In this document: positions 36,375 through 48,699 of the stretch, in pieces
Layout of the letters: each line of letters opens with the position of its first letter
How positions within the stretch are numbered: the first letter of the stretch is position 1
Assembly (NCBI GenBank): GCA_022578965.1
Contig: MU400665.1
Location: forward strand, 1-64,000
Reading direction: 5' to 3'
Origin: Xylaria sp. FL1777
Taxonomy: Eukaryota > Ascomycota > Sordariomycetes > Xylariales > Xylariaceae
DNA length: 64,000 bases
Notes under the pieces: generated by a model
The model's database searches: none
The model's input: the letters and a program-made list of their open reading frames with translations, nothing else
Told to the model about the DNA's origin: nothing
Position numbers and translations under genes: made by a program

Positions 36375-38573
36375 TATATATTGTATTACTTGGGCTAACG
36401 GCTTATTAGCTATGCTAGTTTTTATTTTTTATATATATAGGTAAAAACTGTGCTTATAAGTTAAAAGCGAGCTATAAGCAGCTTATTTTTTTTTTAGTAG
36501 CTAGGTAAAAACATTCTGTATTTATTTTTAAGTTGTACTAGTTTTGCTACAATTTTATTAAGTGCTTTGCTTTTTACTTCTTTGCTTTTAGGTTATTTGC
36601 TTACTTGCATTATACTATTAATTAAATATATATACCTTTATGTAGTTATTTTATAGTTTTTTTTTTTTTATATTCTTTTTGTTTTATAGTTTGCTTGCTT
36701 TAGTATTGCTGCTTACTTTATATTATTTGCAGCAGTTTTTTTAGTTTTAGTACTTATTTAGCTAAATGTACTGCTTTTTTTTTTTAGTTTTTTTTTAAAC
36801 TTTTTTTTATTATATTACTAATATATTATAGTTTGCTTGCTTTAGTATTACTGCTAGCTTTTTACTACATTAGTTTTTTTATAACTAAGTTATAATTAAG
36901 TTATAAATAAAGTTAATTGTTTATTATTTTTTAGTTTGCTTTTTGCATATTTATTTTTTAAGCTACTTTTATGCTTTTTATAGTAAGCTTACTAAGTAAG
37001 TATAGCTTATAAGTAGCTTATGCACTAAGTAATATAAAGTAGCAATAAATAATAAGTTATTTTACTTAGCTATTTATATTAATCTTTTTTTTTTTTAACT
37101 ATTAACTTTATTACTTTTATTATTATTATTATTATATGCTTAGCTTATGCTTGCTTTAGTATATTAAAGTGCTTAATTTATAATATAATTAGTTATTAAT
37201 GCGTTGCAGTTATATAAAAATTTACTTTGCTATAACTGCTATGCTTTTTATAATACATATTTATAATTAGTTTAATTTAAGTATGTATACTAACTAATAT
37301 TAAGCTTACATATTTAAAGTTATAAGTTATTTTGCTGCAGTTTTTATTAGTTATTTAATTTACAATATTAAATAAAATAGCTAATAGCTTGCTACTATAT
37401 AGTTTAAGCTTTTATAACTGCTTATTATTATGCTTTTTTGCTATAATGCTAATTTTTAAAATAAAAATAAATGCTTTAGTGCTTTATGCTAAAATATTAT
37501 TAATAGCTTTAAAATTCGTATTTATTAAGCACGCTAAAATGCTTAAGCTATACTATTACTATATTGCTTATATTATAGTAATATATTATATATTTTTTAT
37601 TGCTGTTTTTTTTATGCTAACTATATAAAAACATTAATAATTTTTATGCTTGTAATATTACTAGCAAGTTTACTAAGTGCTTATAATACAAAAAAAGCAA
37701 AATAAGCGCTAAAAATAACAATTGTAGTTTTATAAATACTTTTAACTATATTAGTATTTGCACGTTTTTAAGCTTTATTTTATGCTTATTTTAACTGTTA
37801 GAGTTTTTTTAATTTTAAGTGCTGCTAATAATTTTTTAGCTTAAAAGAATTAATAAAAAACTTTAATTGTTTATTAAAGCTTATATAACTATGTACTGTT
37901 TTTATACTAATAAAGATATTTAAGCTATATTTATAGCTAATATATAACTTTAAGTTACAATTAAAAAAGCAAAAAAAGCTGCAGCAAATAAAAAAGCTAG
38001 AAGTTTTACATAAATAAGCTAGTTAAAAAATGTTTATATAACTTTTAAAGGTTAGCATTATTATATATTTAGTAACTAAAAGTTTTAGTAAAATTTTAGT
38101 ATTTAATGCTTAATAAAGTTGCTTAATTACTTTGTTTTTTTATAATGTATGCTTTTTAACTTTTATAGTTTTATATCTATAATTTTATATTGCTATTTTT
38201 AGTACTTTATTATGTTATGCTTTATTTTAAAGTTTATAAACGTAAGCTTATAATAAGTAGCTTTTTTAAAACTATAAGTAGCAAATAGCTTTATAACAGC
38301 TGTTTTAGCTTTTGCTTTATAGTTATAATAAACCTTTTTTAGCTTAAAAAAAAGCCAGTATTAATACTTAGCTATTTTTGCTTTATATTTAAAGGCTTTT
38401 GTTTTTATATTTTTATAGCTGCTTACAACTTAATTAGTTCTTTAGCTATGTTATAATAGCTAAGCCTTCCTATATTTAGAACTTATTTAGCTATTTTACG
38501 TGCTTTTTTTAAGTCGCGCAATAACTAGTAGCTTAGTTGAAAATTTGTCTGCTTTTTTAGTATGCTGCAGGTA
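36375..38573 (-). mobile_element. LINE-A copy 2, 5'-truncated
   Basis: About 2.2 kb matching 10671-12855 of the longer LINE in the same orientation, beginning at the shared 3' terminus (TTGTATTACTTGGGCTAA) and stopping abruptly after TTTAGTATGCTGCAG. Exact 14-bp duplications on both sides show that truncation happened at insertion, as expected of LINEs. It is more AT-rich than copy 1 over most of the overlap. The frame at 37389-37628 is the counterpart of that at 11682-11921 and lies antisense to the element. The reverse-transcriptase core is not included. Confidence 0.92.
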
Positions 38574-38587
38574 TAGTAATTTATATA
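38574..38587. other. LINE-A copy 2 target duplication, right
   Basis: TAGTAATTTATATA, identical to 36361-36374. Confidence 0.85.
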
Positions 38588-40920
38588 ATAATAATTATTT
38601 AATATAAATTAACGATATAATATTATTGTTTTATAGTTTTAAATATTTTTTTTGTTATATAATAAATAAATATACTATTTATTAAATATTAAGTAGTTTA
38701 ATTACTAAATTCTTTATTAATGTTTTTAGTACTATTATTTAACTTTAAATATTTTTTGCATTTTAGTATATATAAAAATTTTTTTTTTAAAATAAGTTTT
38801 TAGCTATAAATTAATTTGTATAAATTAAAAAACATGTTTTTTACATAAGCTTTTTTTTAAAAAGTATAATATATTAATTAGCACCTTTTTTTTTAACAAA
38901 CAAACTATTTTTTGTTTATATAAAAGTTTTAGTTTTTTTAGTTATAACTTTAAAAATAGCTTAATTATTTAGTTAATTAACTTAATAACTTTAATATAAA
39001 TTTAAATTGTTAATTTTTTATATAGTTATAATTATATTTTTAGTTTATAAAATATAATTTATTATTTTTTTGTATAAAAGTTTTTGCTATATTATTTAAT
39101 GCTATACATAAGCATACTTATAAATTAGCAAAAAATCTTTTATATATAAGTTTTTAAAAAATTAATGCTATAACTAACTTTAATATATTTTAATATACTT
39201 ATATAACGTTTATACTTAGTTAAATTTTGCTTTAGTAACTAATATTAAACGTTTATTATGCTTTTTTAAGCTTATTAAACATTAATTTAACTACTTTATA
39301 CAAAGCTAAATTTAAGTTTTCGTTTTTTATTTATATAAAAAAAACTATTATTTAATTAGCTTAATATTAACTATAGTTTATATTAATTTTAAAATAAATA
39401 TTTATTATATAGTATATTTTATTTTATGTTTTATTTAAACTAATATAGTTAATAAAAAGGTTTTTTGTATAACTTTTTAAAATATATAAAAATATAATAT
39501 AGTATTAATTTTCTATAATTTTAATATATTAGCAAATAATAATAAATAAACAAGCCTTATTATATAATAAGTTATATAGCTTGCTTATATAGTTTTAGCT
39601 TAAGTTTTAGTTTTTTTAAAAAACAATATATTTATTAAAAGATATAAATCTGTTTTATATAAACTTTATTAAAAATAAATCAAGAAATGTACTTTTAATA
39701 GCTAGATTTAGTATTATATAAATATATATTTTTTGCTTTAGTGTTTGCAGTAAATAATACTAAATAAAATATTTATATATTAATTAAAAAATTAGTTTGT
39801 AGTTTATGTTTATTATATAAAAATTAAACAGCTTAAAAAGATTTTAGTATTTAATACTTAGTTAAATTAATTATAGTTAATATTTATATTATTATATTTA
39901 AAATTATACGTTAAAACTTAGGGTTTTAAAAAGTAATCTAATATATGAATAGTTTAAAAAGTTTTAACTATTATATGAAAAAATATTTAGCTATTAATTT
40001 AGTGTTAAAAATATTACTAATAGTTAAATAGTTATTATATAACAAATATTTAATAGTTTTTTTCATTTTTTAATTATAAAGTTTTTATAAGCTATTTTTA
40101 TAAGCTTTTAAATTATAGTTATTTTTAATGTTAAGTAAATGTTTTTTAACTTAAAGTTTTTAAACAAAGTGCTTTATATGCTTTAATAAATCTTTTAAAA
40201 ATAAATTTTTGTTTATTTTTTAAGAGTTTTAGCGAACTTTTCTTAAAAATAGTTTAATAATTTATAAAAATATAAATAGTTAGCATAATAAAATGCTAGC
40301 TTAATATTTAGCTTAATTTTAGTTATATAGCTAAAATTAATATTTTAGCTTTATATTATAAAATTAATTCAAGTATTTATTTATTATATGCTTATTAAAA
40401 CATTTTTAGCTAAATTTTTATACGTAAAAATAAATAGCTTTAACTTTAAAAGCATTATAAATAGTTGTTTGTTATTTTAAAACATAATAAATTTAGCTAA
40501 ATTATATAATATATTTAATTTTATATTTAAGTTATATAAGTTGCTGTTTTGCTTTTATATAGCAATATAATTAATATATTGCTTAGTATTTATATAGCAA
40601 TATAATTAAAGAAATAGTAAAATTGCTTGCTATTTCTTTTATTTTGTTTTTAGTATTAATAAACAAGTTAAAAGTTTAATTTTTATACGTAAATAAATTA
40701 AATCCTTTTTTTTTTTTTTTATATGTGTTTACTTTAGCTAATTAAAAAAAGTAAACTAAACAATATATTTATACGTTAAAAAAAAACCAAGCGCAATATA
40801 AAAAACAAATCTTTTTTTAATAAGTTAAAATAAAAGTATATTATATAACTTTATTATTATTTTAGCTAATTTTTAGTTTATTATAAATAAGTTAAAAGTG
40901 CAAATATAACTATTAATTAG
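38588..40920 (-). other. LTR-B internal region, 5' part
   Basis: Would hold the leader and gag of LTR-B. RIP-degraded, with no readable primer-binding site or open frame. Confidence 0.6.
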
Positions 40921-41205
40921 TATTAAATAAGCTTTATATAATTATATATTTAATATATATATATTAAAACAAAGTATAATAATCTTTGTATTATAAGCTA
41001 TTTATAATTTATATGTTTAAAAAAAAAAAGTTCGTATAAAGCAAAAGTTCTCCTTTATATATAAGAACTTTGCTAGCATATAAGCTAAATTAACACTAAG
41101 ATTACCTTAGTTCATGCAATAGCTTTTACATAAAGTAGTTTTTATATAAAACTTATTATATATACTATATATAAAAGTTATAACTAATAACTAGTTATTT
41201 TAACA
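40921..41205 (-). repeat. LTR-B 5' LTR (285 bp)
   Basis: Direct repeat of 31151-31437. It keeps the unmutated TTAACA end, where the partner has TTAATA. Followed by ATAAT. Confidence 0.85.
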
Positions 41206-41210
41206 ATAAT

Positions 41211-41977
41211 TATAATTAATAGTTATATATATACGCTTAATTCTATAAATAATAGTATAATTATTCGTTAATTTATAAATAACTTAATAAGCTTTATAAA
41301 TAAAAGATTTGCTTTTAACAATGTATTATAACATAAATATATATAAAAAATACTTGCTATAATTTATAATAAAAAGTAAAAGTAAAATTAATGTAGTTAT
41401 ATTTAATATATAAATTAAAATTAATATAAGTTTTAATAAGTAGTTTTATAAAGCTAATAAAATAAAGAGTGCAAAAAATATAAAAATAATATAAAATAAA
41501 TATATAAAATAATAATTTTAGCTTAAAACTTATAGCTAATATAATTAATATTAAGCTTATTACTTGTTTTTTAAGTTATAATATTATAGCTTTTATAAAA
41601 AACAAATATATAAGTTTAATTATTATTTTTAGTTTTTTTTATTTATGTTTTAGTTTTTTTTTATTTAGATTTTTTAAATAGTTTATTTTTAAGTAATATT
41701 ATTATTATAGCTAGTATAGCTATTAAATTTATTGTTTTTATTATTAGTATTATTATTTTTACTTTTAAGCTTAAAGTAATTAAAAGTAATATAGCTAAGT
41801 TATTTATAGCTATAATAAGTAAAATCTTTATAAAAGTTTAATTTTAAACTATTTTTATTGCTATTTTCAAGTTAATTTAAAAAAGTTTTAAAAATATAAC
41901 AGTTTTTTAAAATATAAATATTATTATTATTACTTTAGTTATTTATATATTTTTAGTTTTAATAATACTTATAACTT
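41211..41977. other. RIP-degraded AT-rich DNA
   Basis: About 0.77 kb between LTR-B and the R1 tail, with TTA/TAT-rich microsatellite-like runs around 41700-41760. Nothing else recognisable. Confidence 0.5.
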
Positions 41978-44900
41978 TTATTATTATTATTAATAACTTG
42001 CTATATTACTTTATAGCGTAGTTTTTTTACTTGTATACTTATAAATAAAACTATATAAAAAGCTAAACAAAAACCTTATATAATAATATTAATGCTACTA
42101 CTTTAAAGTTTTTTTACTTTATAACAACTAGTTTTTATTAACTAGTTTGCTAAACGGAAAATAATAGTTAAAAAGCAAAAAAACTTTTTTTAAAGCTTTT
42201 AAACTTTTTGCTTTTTTAAAAAGTCTATAAAAGCTTTTTTTTTGTTTTTTAGGATCTTTAAAGAAGCACTTTTGCTTTTTTTGCTAGTTTTTTTCTTATT
42301 ACTTGCTTTTTTTCTTTTTCTTTTTTTTTCTTTTATTTTAATTGCTTTATTATATATTATTATTTTATTAATAGCTAGTAATTATTTTATAATAACCCTT
42401 ATAACTTTAAGCTTTTTTATAGTTAATTATAAGTTTTTATTAGTTTATAATAGCTTAATTGCAAAGCTTTTTTATAGTTGCTTTTTTTTGTTTTTTAGTA
42501 AGTTATAATATAAGATTATATGCTAAAAGGTTTTTTTTTTTTTTTGCGCATTTATAAAAAAGCGTAAAAAAACCTAGAACTTTTTTTTATTTAAAAACGC
42601 TTTTAGCTTTATTTTTTTAATACGCATTTATATTATTATAGCTGCTTTATGCTTTAATAATTTGTTATATTTTTTAAAACCTTTATTTTTGCTTAGTTTT
42701 TGTTTAGCTATAATTCAATAATTGCTGTTTATTTTAGTTTAGCTTTATTTGCTTATTTATTTTGTTTTTAGTGCAATTTTAGGTTTTTTTTTTTTTAACT
42801 ATTTTTTTTGCTAAAAGTTTAAACCTAATGTTAGATTTTTTTTAGCTATGCTTTTATTATTGCTTATAAGTTTGCTTTTTGTTTAATTTTTAGCTTTTTA
42901 AGCATTTATATTTTAAATAAAAGTTTTAAATTTTTTTTTTGCTTTTTAAATTAATTTTTTAGCTGCTAAGCTTTTTATATAATATTTATAAGCTATTATT
43001 TTAATACTAAAATATAAATTAATAAAAAAAATTTTTATTTTAATTTTTAAGTGCTTTATTTTAGTTATTTTAAAAGCTTTAGCTATTTATTTAAAACATT
43101 TGCTTTAAGTTATTATTAATAAGTTAATAATACTTTTTGCTTTGTTTTTTTTAAAATTTTTATATTAAGTTATTATACTATAAATTAAAATGCTTTATAT
43201 TATTATAATATATATTTGCTTTGTTTTTATTATATTATTATTTTATATAAAGTTTTATAGCTTAATTATTATATATAATTAAATGCGTAATTCTTTTTTG
43301 AGCTTTATTAAATGTTTTTTTTATTTTATGTTTTTATTAAATTATATTTTTAAAAACTTTATGTTGTTTTTTAAGTATACTATTACATTAAAAAAATATA
43401 TTATTTATATAAATACTGCTTTATTGCTAAAAAAATGCATTAATTTGCTTTTTTATAATATAAACTTTATTTTATATTGTTTTGCTTAGCTTTTATACGT
43501 TTTTTATGCTACTTTTAAAGCTTTGCAGTTTTGCTTTATATTTAGGTTTGCTATAATAAAGTTAATATTATTAGTAAAGCTACTTATTACTCGCTTTTAA
43601 TATATAGCAAAATTATTATATAGTATTAAAATATATAAAAAAAAAAAAAAAATAAAAATAAAAACTTTTAAAAAACTTTAGCTTTTAGTGCTATTAGTTA
43701 AAATATTGCTTTATTAAAGCAAAAACATATTATATAGTTTAATATAAAAAAGTTTACTTATATAACTATTTAAAAAAAAAGCCTTTTTGCTATAAAATAT
43801 ATATTACCTTTTTTTTATTAATAATATTAAAAGTTTTTGTAATATTTAATTATAGCAAAAATATTATGCTTTTTTTGCTAATTGCTTTTTTTGCTATTTT
43901 TAATACTAATTTTATAGCTATATTTATTAACTTATTTTATTTATTATTTATTTAATTATTTAATAAAAAACTTTTTTGTTTAGTTACTTTTATTATATAG
44001 TAATATAGCTTTTTTTTAGCACTTTTTTTACTATATAAATAAATATAATAAAGCGCTACTTTTTTGCTGTTTTTTTAGTTTTTTTTAATTTTTTAAGTTT
44101 AAATATAATTATTATTTTTGCTTGCTTAAATTATATTAAGTAATATTTTAGTAAAAAAGTAGCAATATATAATATTATTAATTTTTTTGCTAAAGCAAGT
44201 TTATAAGCTTTAAAAAAGCTATTAAATAATAAGTTATTTTTTAATGCTTTTTATAGCGCTAGCTTTTATATAAGCAATATTATATTTTTGTTTTGTATTA
44301 ATATTAATTATAAACTTTTAATAGCTATTATAAATTAAGTTTTTTTTAAGTATATTAAATAAGTTTGCTAATAATGCAAAAAAAAAGCATTTGATTAATA
44401 AAGCTATTTTTTTTACAAAAGTATTAATAATAAATAGTTTATTTTTTGTTTGTTTTAATAATAAAATTGCAATAATTTTTAAAGCTAACTTATAAACAAA
44501 CTTTGCTTACTTAATTAAGCTTTATAATAACTTAAAGTTTTTAAATGCTTTTATAAGTGCTTATTTTTAGTTATGTTTTTATGCTTTTTTTATTTTATTG
44601 CTAAAAGCTTTTTTTTTTTTTTAAAGGCTTCTTATATTGCTTTAGTTTTTTTGCTTTAAAATTTGCAGTATGCTTGTTTTGCTTTTTTTTTCGTTTTAAT
44701 TACTTTTAAGAATTACTAAAGTAATATTTAGTGTTTTTTTTTATAGTTTTTTTAAGTATTATTTTATTTGCTATTTTTACTAATTGCTAAATTAAAAAAT
44801 TAAAAGTATTGTTTAGTTTACTAAGTATATATAATATATGCTTTTTTATAACAATAGTTTTTGCTTTTTAGTTATTTTATTTTTATTTAATTTAAGCTAG

Positions 44901-45240
44901 TTTTATTTTTTTGCTTTTTTTAACTATTTTTATAAAGCTGCTTTTAAATTAATTATAACTTTTAGTGCTTTATAATTAAAGCTTACCTACTTTAAGTTTT
45001 TTTAATAAATAATAGTTAAGTTATTAAACATTTATATTAAGTTTATTATTAAGCTTTTTTATTTATGCTTTATTTTAGTTATTTTCTTTTAAAAAATAGC
45101 TAGTATAAAATTTTATTATATAGTAAACTTAAGCAGTTTATTTGCTTTTTAGCTTTTTTTGCTTTTTAAGTTTTATAATAAGTAATAAAAATTAAAGTTA
45201 CTTATAAATATATAATGTTTTTTTAGTTTGTTTATTTTAT
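41978..45240 (-). repeat. Repeat family R1, copy 2 (at least 3.26 kb)
   Basis: Inverted relative to copies 1 and 3. The (TTA)n run at 41978-41993 is the complement of their (TAA)n tail. The match with copy 3 can be followed to about 45240, where copy 3 ends. Copy 2 may continue to about 47.0 kb or beyond, since the style of sequence does not change. Frames 42242-42508 and 43283-43489 sit at the same relative places as frames in copies 1 and 3 and are hydrophobic shadows of a lysine-rich sense strand. Confidence 0.7.
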
Positions 45241-48200
45241 ATATTTTTTAAATTAAACTATGTTATATTGTTTTTTTTTAATTTAATAAATATATTAATT
45301 ATAAAGTTATTACTAAATTATTACTGCTTATTATAATTTTTGCTTAGTTTTTATTACCATTTTTTGCTAGCATTTTTATTATAATTTTTTTATTTATATA
45401 TAATATAGCTTTATTTTTTAATTAAATAACTTAATAGCTATTATTATTAAAATAATATATATTGCTATATTTATTAATTATTAGCTTTTAAACTATTATA
45501 TAATTAAAGCTATTATTTTATAATATATATATTATATTATTTTTAAATTTTGCAATGTTTTTAAAAGCAATATTATATATTATTAAGTTAATAAAAATAA
45601 GTTTTTGTTTATATTGCTAGTTTGCTGTTTTTTTGCTAGTATTTTTTTTTTATTTAGCTTTATAAATGCTAACGCTATTAATATTTTTAAACTACTTTTA
45701 TTTATTTTTTGGTTATTATTGCTGCTTTTTTAGCACTTTAAAAGCTTTTAATTATAATATATATGCTGCTTTTATTTTGTTTTTTTGTTTGACTTTTTTT
45801 TAGCAAGCTTTATTTTATGCTATATATACTTTTTTATAGTTTATATATTTTGGCTTTGCTTTTTACGTTTTTATTAAGCAGCTTTTTTTTTTTTTTTTAG
45901 TGCTTTAAAGCTAAACAATAGTTATATTTTAAGTTTTTATAGCAATATTTAGCTATAGGTTTATATTTATAGCAATTAAAGCACTATATAACTTTAAGCT
46001 TTATAATAAAAAGTTTATAATTAAACAGCTAACTTTTTTATAAAAAGCTATTTTTATATATTATTTTAGCTGCTATAATGCTATTTATATGTAATAATAT
46101 TAACGTAAATTTAGCTTTTGCGTTTTTAAATAACATTTTTTTATATTTTATAACTTTAAAGTATTTATTGCATAATAGCTATAATAAGTTTTTATTTAAA
46201 TATATTGCTTTAATATGTTTTATTAAAATGCTTTTTATTATTAGTACTGCTTTCTTTTGTTATACGTTTAACTTTTTTTTAAAAGGTTTTATAATTTACT
46301 TTTTTTTTTTAGTTTTTTAAAGCATTGCTTTTTTAAAAGTAATTATTATATTTTTGCTATATAGCTTTTTAGCAGCAATTATATTACTATTTATAAGCGC
46401 TATATTTATTGCTTTAATAATATTAACTAATGTTTTATTTTTAAAGTTATTAGCTTATTTTTTAACTTTAATTAATATTTTTTTGTTTTGTTTCAATAAT
46501 ATTACTTTATTATTGCAAGCTAGCTATAAAGCTACTATTTATGCTTAAAACTTTAATATATTTATGCTTAATAAAGTTTATTAAAAAAGCTTTTAAATAG
46601 AATTTTCAACGCTTTTTTAGTTAGCTTTTATAATAGCATTTAAATTATAGCAAGTTATAAATATATTAAGGTTATTTTTGTTGTTAAGCTTTATATTTTG
46701 CTAGCTTTTTTAAGCTTTCTTTAATATGCGTGCTATTTATGCTTTTTTTGTGTTTTTTTTAAAAAAAATCCTTTTTGCTATTTTTTTTTCCGTTAGTAGC
46801 TATAGTACTAGTTTTATAATTTTATTAACTATTTTTTATATACTAAAAAATCTATTAGCTTTATGTTTTCTATTAAAACGCTATTATATTATGGTTATAT
46901 TACTAATAAGTTTTAATAATGCATTAGTTGCATTTTTAACAAATAAATCGTTTAATACTATTTCTTTGTTTTTTATTATATTTATACTTTGCAAATATAA
47001 TGCAATTTATTTAGTAAGTTAAAATCATTACGCTAATTTTAGCAATCTTAATTATTTAATAATTAAGTTTAAACTTACAAAGTTATAATTAAGTATAAAA
47101 AATTCAAAAAAGATTATTTCTTTTATAACTTTTATTATTATTACTTTTATAGTATTAGTTTTAGCTTTTATAGTTATTATTGCTTTTATAAAATGTTTAG
47201 TTATTATTATTGCAGCTATTATTATAATTATTGCTTTTATAATAATAATTTTAATTATTAAAACTAATATTATTATTTTTGCAGCTAATATTAATATATT
47301 AATTATGAGTTTAGTTTTATTTAATATTTAAAGTTAATTTATTAATAATTTAAATAATATTTAACTTTAGTTTTTTTTACTTATAATTTAAGCGTGATTT
47401 TCTAGTTATTAGTTTTTAGTGTTATTATATAGCATTATTTATATTAGTTTATATAATTAGCAATAAGTTATAATAGTTTATTAGCTTTTATTAAAATAGT
47501 ATACTTAGTTTATAATAATATAATAAAGGTTTTTTGCTTTTGTTTTAGTAAATATTTTAAAGTTTAATGGTAATAAAGTATTAATTAAACAGTTTTAAGT
47601 TTTAGTTAGCTTATTAGCTTGCTTATTTTAGTTTTATATTTATATTAATTTATAAAAAAGCAAACTACTTAAGCAAAGTTTTAGTTTAATTTAAAAATAT
47701 TTTTTAATTAGTTTTAAATTATTTTTTTTTAAAGAAAATAATTTTTATAATGCTAATTAATAAGCATTTTTATAGTTTTAGTTTATATTGCTATATATAA
47801 ATAAAATCTTGTTTTTATTACAATAAAATCTTTAATTAGCTTTTTAAAAAATAGTTTAAGGTTTTTTTATTTATTTTAATTAGCATTAATAAATAAGTTT
47901 TATGCGAAAAAAATTATAATTAAACTTTAATAATTAGCTAAAATTAGCATTTTTAAATAAATAACATTAATAATAATATAAAAAATTTTAATATAATTAA
48001 TCTTAAAGTTTGTTTTAATTATGCTTTTTATTAAAACTAAAAAATAAAAAGTTGTTATTATTATTACAACTTTTATGTTTTTGTTTTTAACTTAAGTTAC
48101 AAAATTACTTTTTAAAGTTTAAAAAGTTTTTTTGTTTTTTTAAAAATATTGTTTTTTAGTTTTTTTGTTTATTTAATTATAAAATAAAAATAATATAAGC

Positions 48201-48660
48201 TATTTTTAATTTTAAAGCTATTTATTTCCTTTTATTTTTTTACTGTATAACTTGCAGCTTTAGCTTTTTAAGTTTAGCTAAAAGCTATACGATTTATATT
48301 TGCAATAATTAAGTATTAATATTTAAAGCATTAAATAATTATTGTTTACTTAAGCTTAGTTTTAAAGATAATTTGTGTTAAGTTTATTTTTAGTTTATTT
48401 TTAAAGTTTGTCTTAAAAAAAGGCTATTCAAAATAATATTAGTTTGTATAATTAGTTAATATTTAGCTATTTTATTATATAATAAAATATTATAAATAAC
48501 TTTATTTTAAAAAGCTTTAAAATTATTATAAAAGGTATAAAGTTTTAAAGGTTAAATATAATAGTTAATATATCTTTAGTTTTATAATAAATATTTAATA
48601 AAGCTAAAGCTTAAAAAAAAAGAAAACTTTTATAAAATAAGTATAAAAGAAATATTCTTT
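45241..48660. other. RIP-degraded DNA, possible R1 5' extension
   Basis: Adjacent to the alignable part of R1 copy 2 and similar in texture. Plus-strand frames at 46078-46320, 46354-46548 and 46726-47022 stay open with a little more GC than average, but they are hydrophobic and antisense to the presumed R1 direction. Bases 47100-47330 are rich in ATTATT. No motif recognised. The 5' end of R1, if present, could not be placed. Confidence 0.4.
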
Positions 48661-48699
48661 ATATATATATAATAGGTAATATATACTAAAATACCTAAA

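Larger units (their letters stand above)
31151..41205 (-). mobile_element. LTR retrotransposon LTR-B with two nested insertions
   Basis: A 10,055-bp unit with direct terminal repeats of 287 bp (31151-31437) and 285 bp (40921-41205), bounded by ATAAT on both sides. The LTR ends read TATTAA/TTAATA at the left and TATTAA/TTAACA at the right, from an original TGTTAA...TTAACA. A purine run on the minus strand (31438-31454) abuts the left LTR, so the element reads leftward. Subtracting the LINE copy and the MITE leaves about 7.4 kb. Internal protein motifs are unreadable. Confidence 0.85.

Noticed and set aside
42242..42508. Recurrent hydrophobic frame starting MFF (also 1184-1447 and 51429-51686), looking like a membrane protein family
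   Set aside because: Present in all R1 copies at the same place but antisense to the tailed direction, and explained by a lysine-rich sense strand. Conservation is that of the repeat DNA.
46078..47022. Three consecutive plus-strand frames that could suggest an exon series
   Set aside because: No splice sites in the right phase, composition almost only hydrophobic residues, and lying in presumed R1 antisense DNA.
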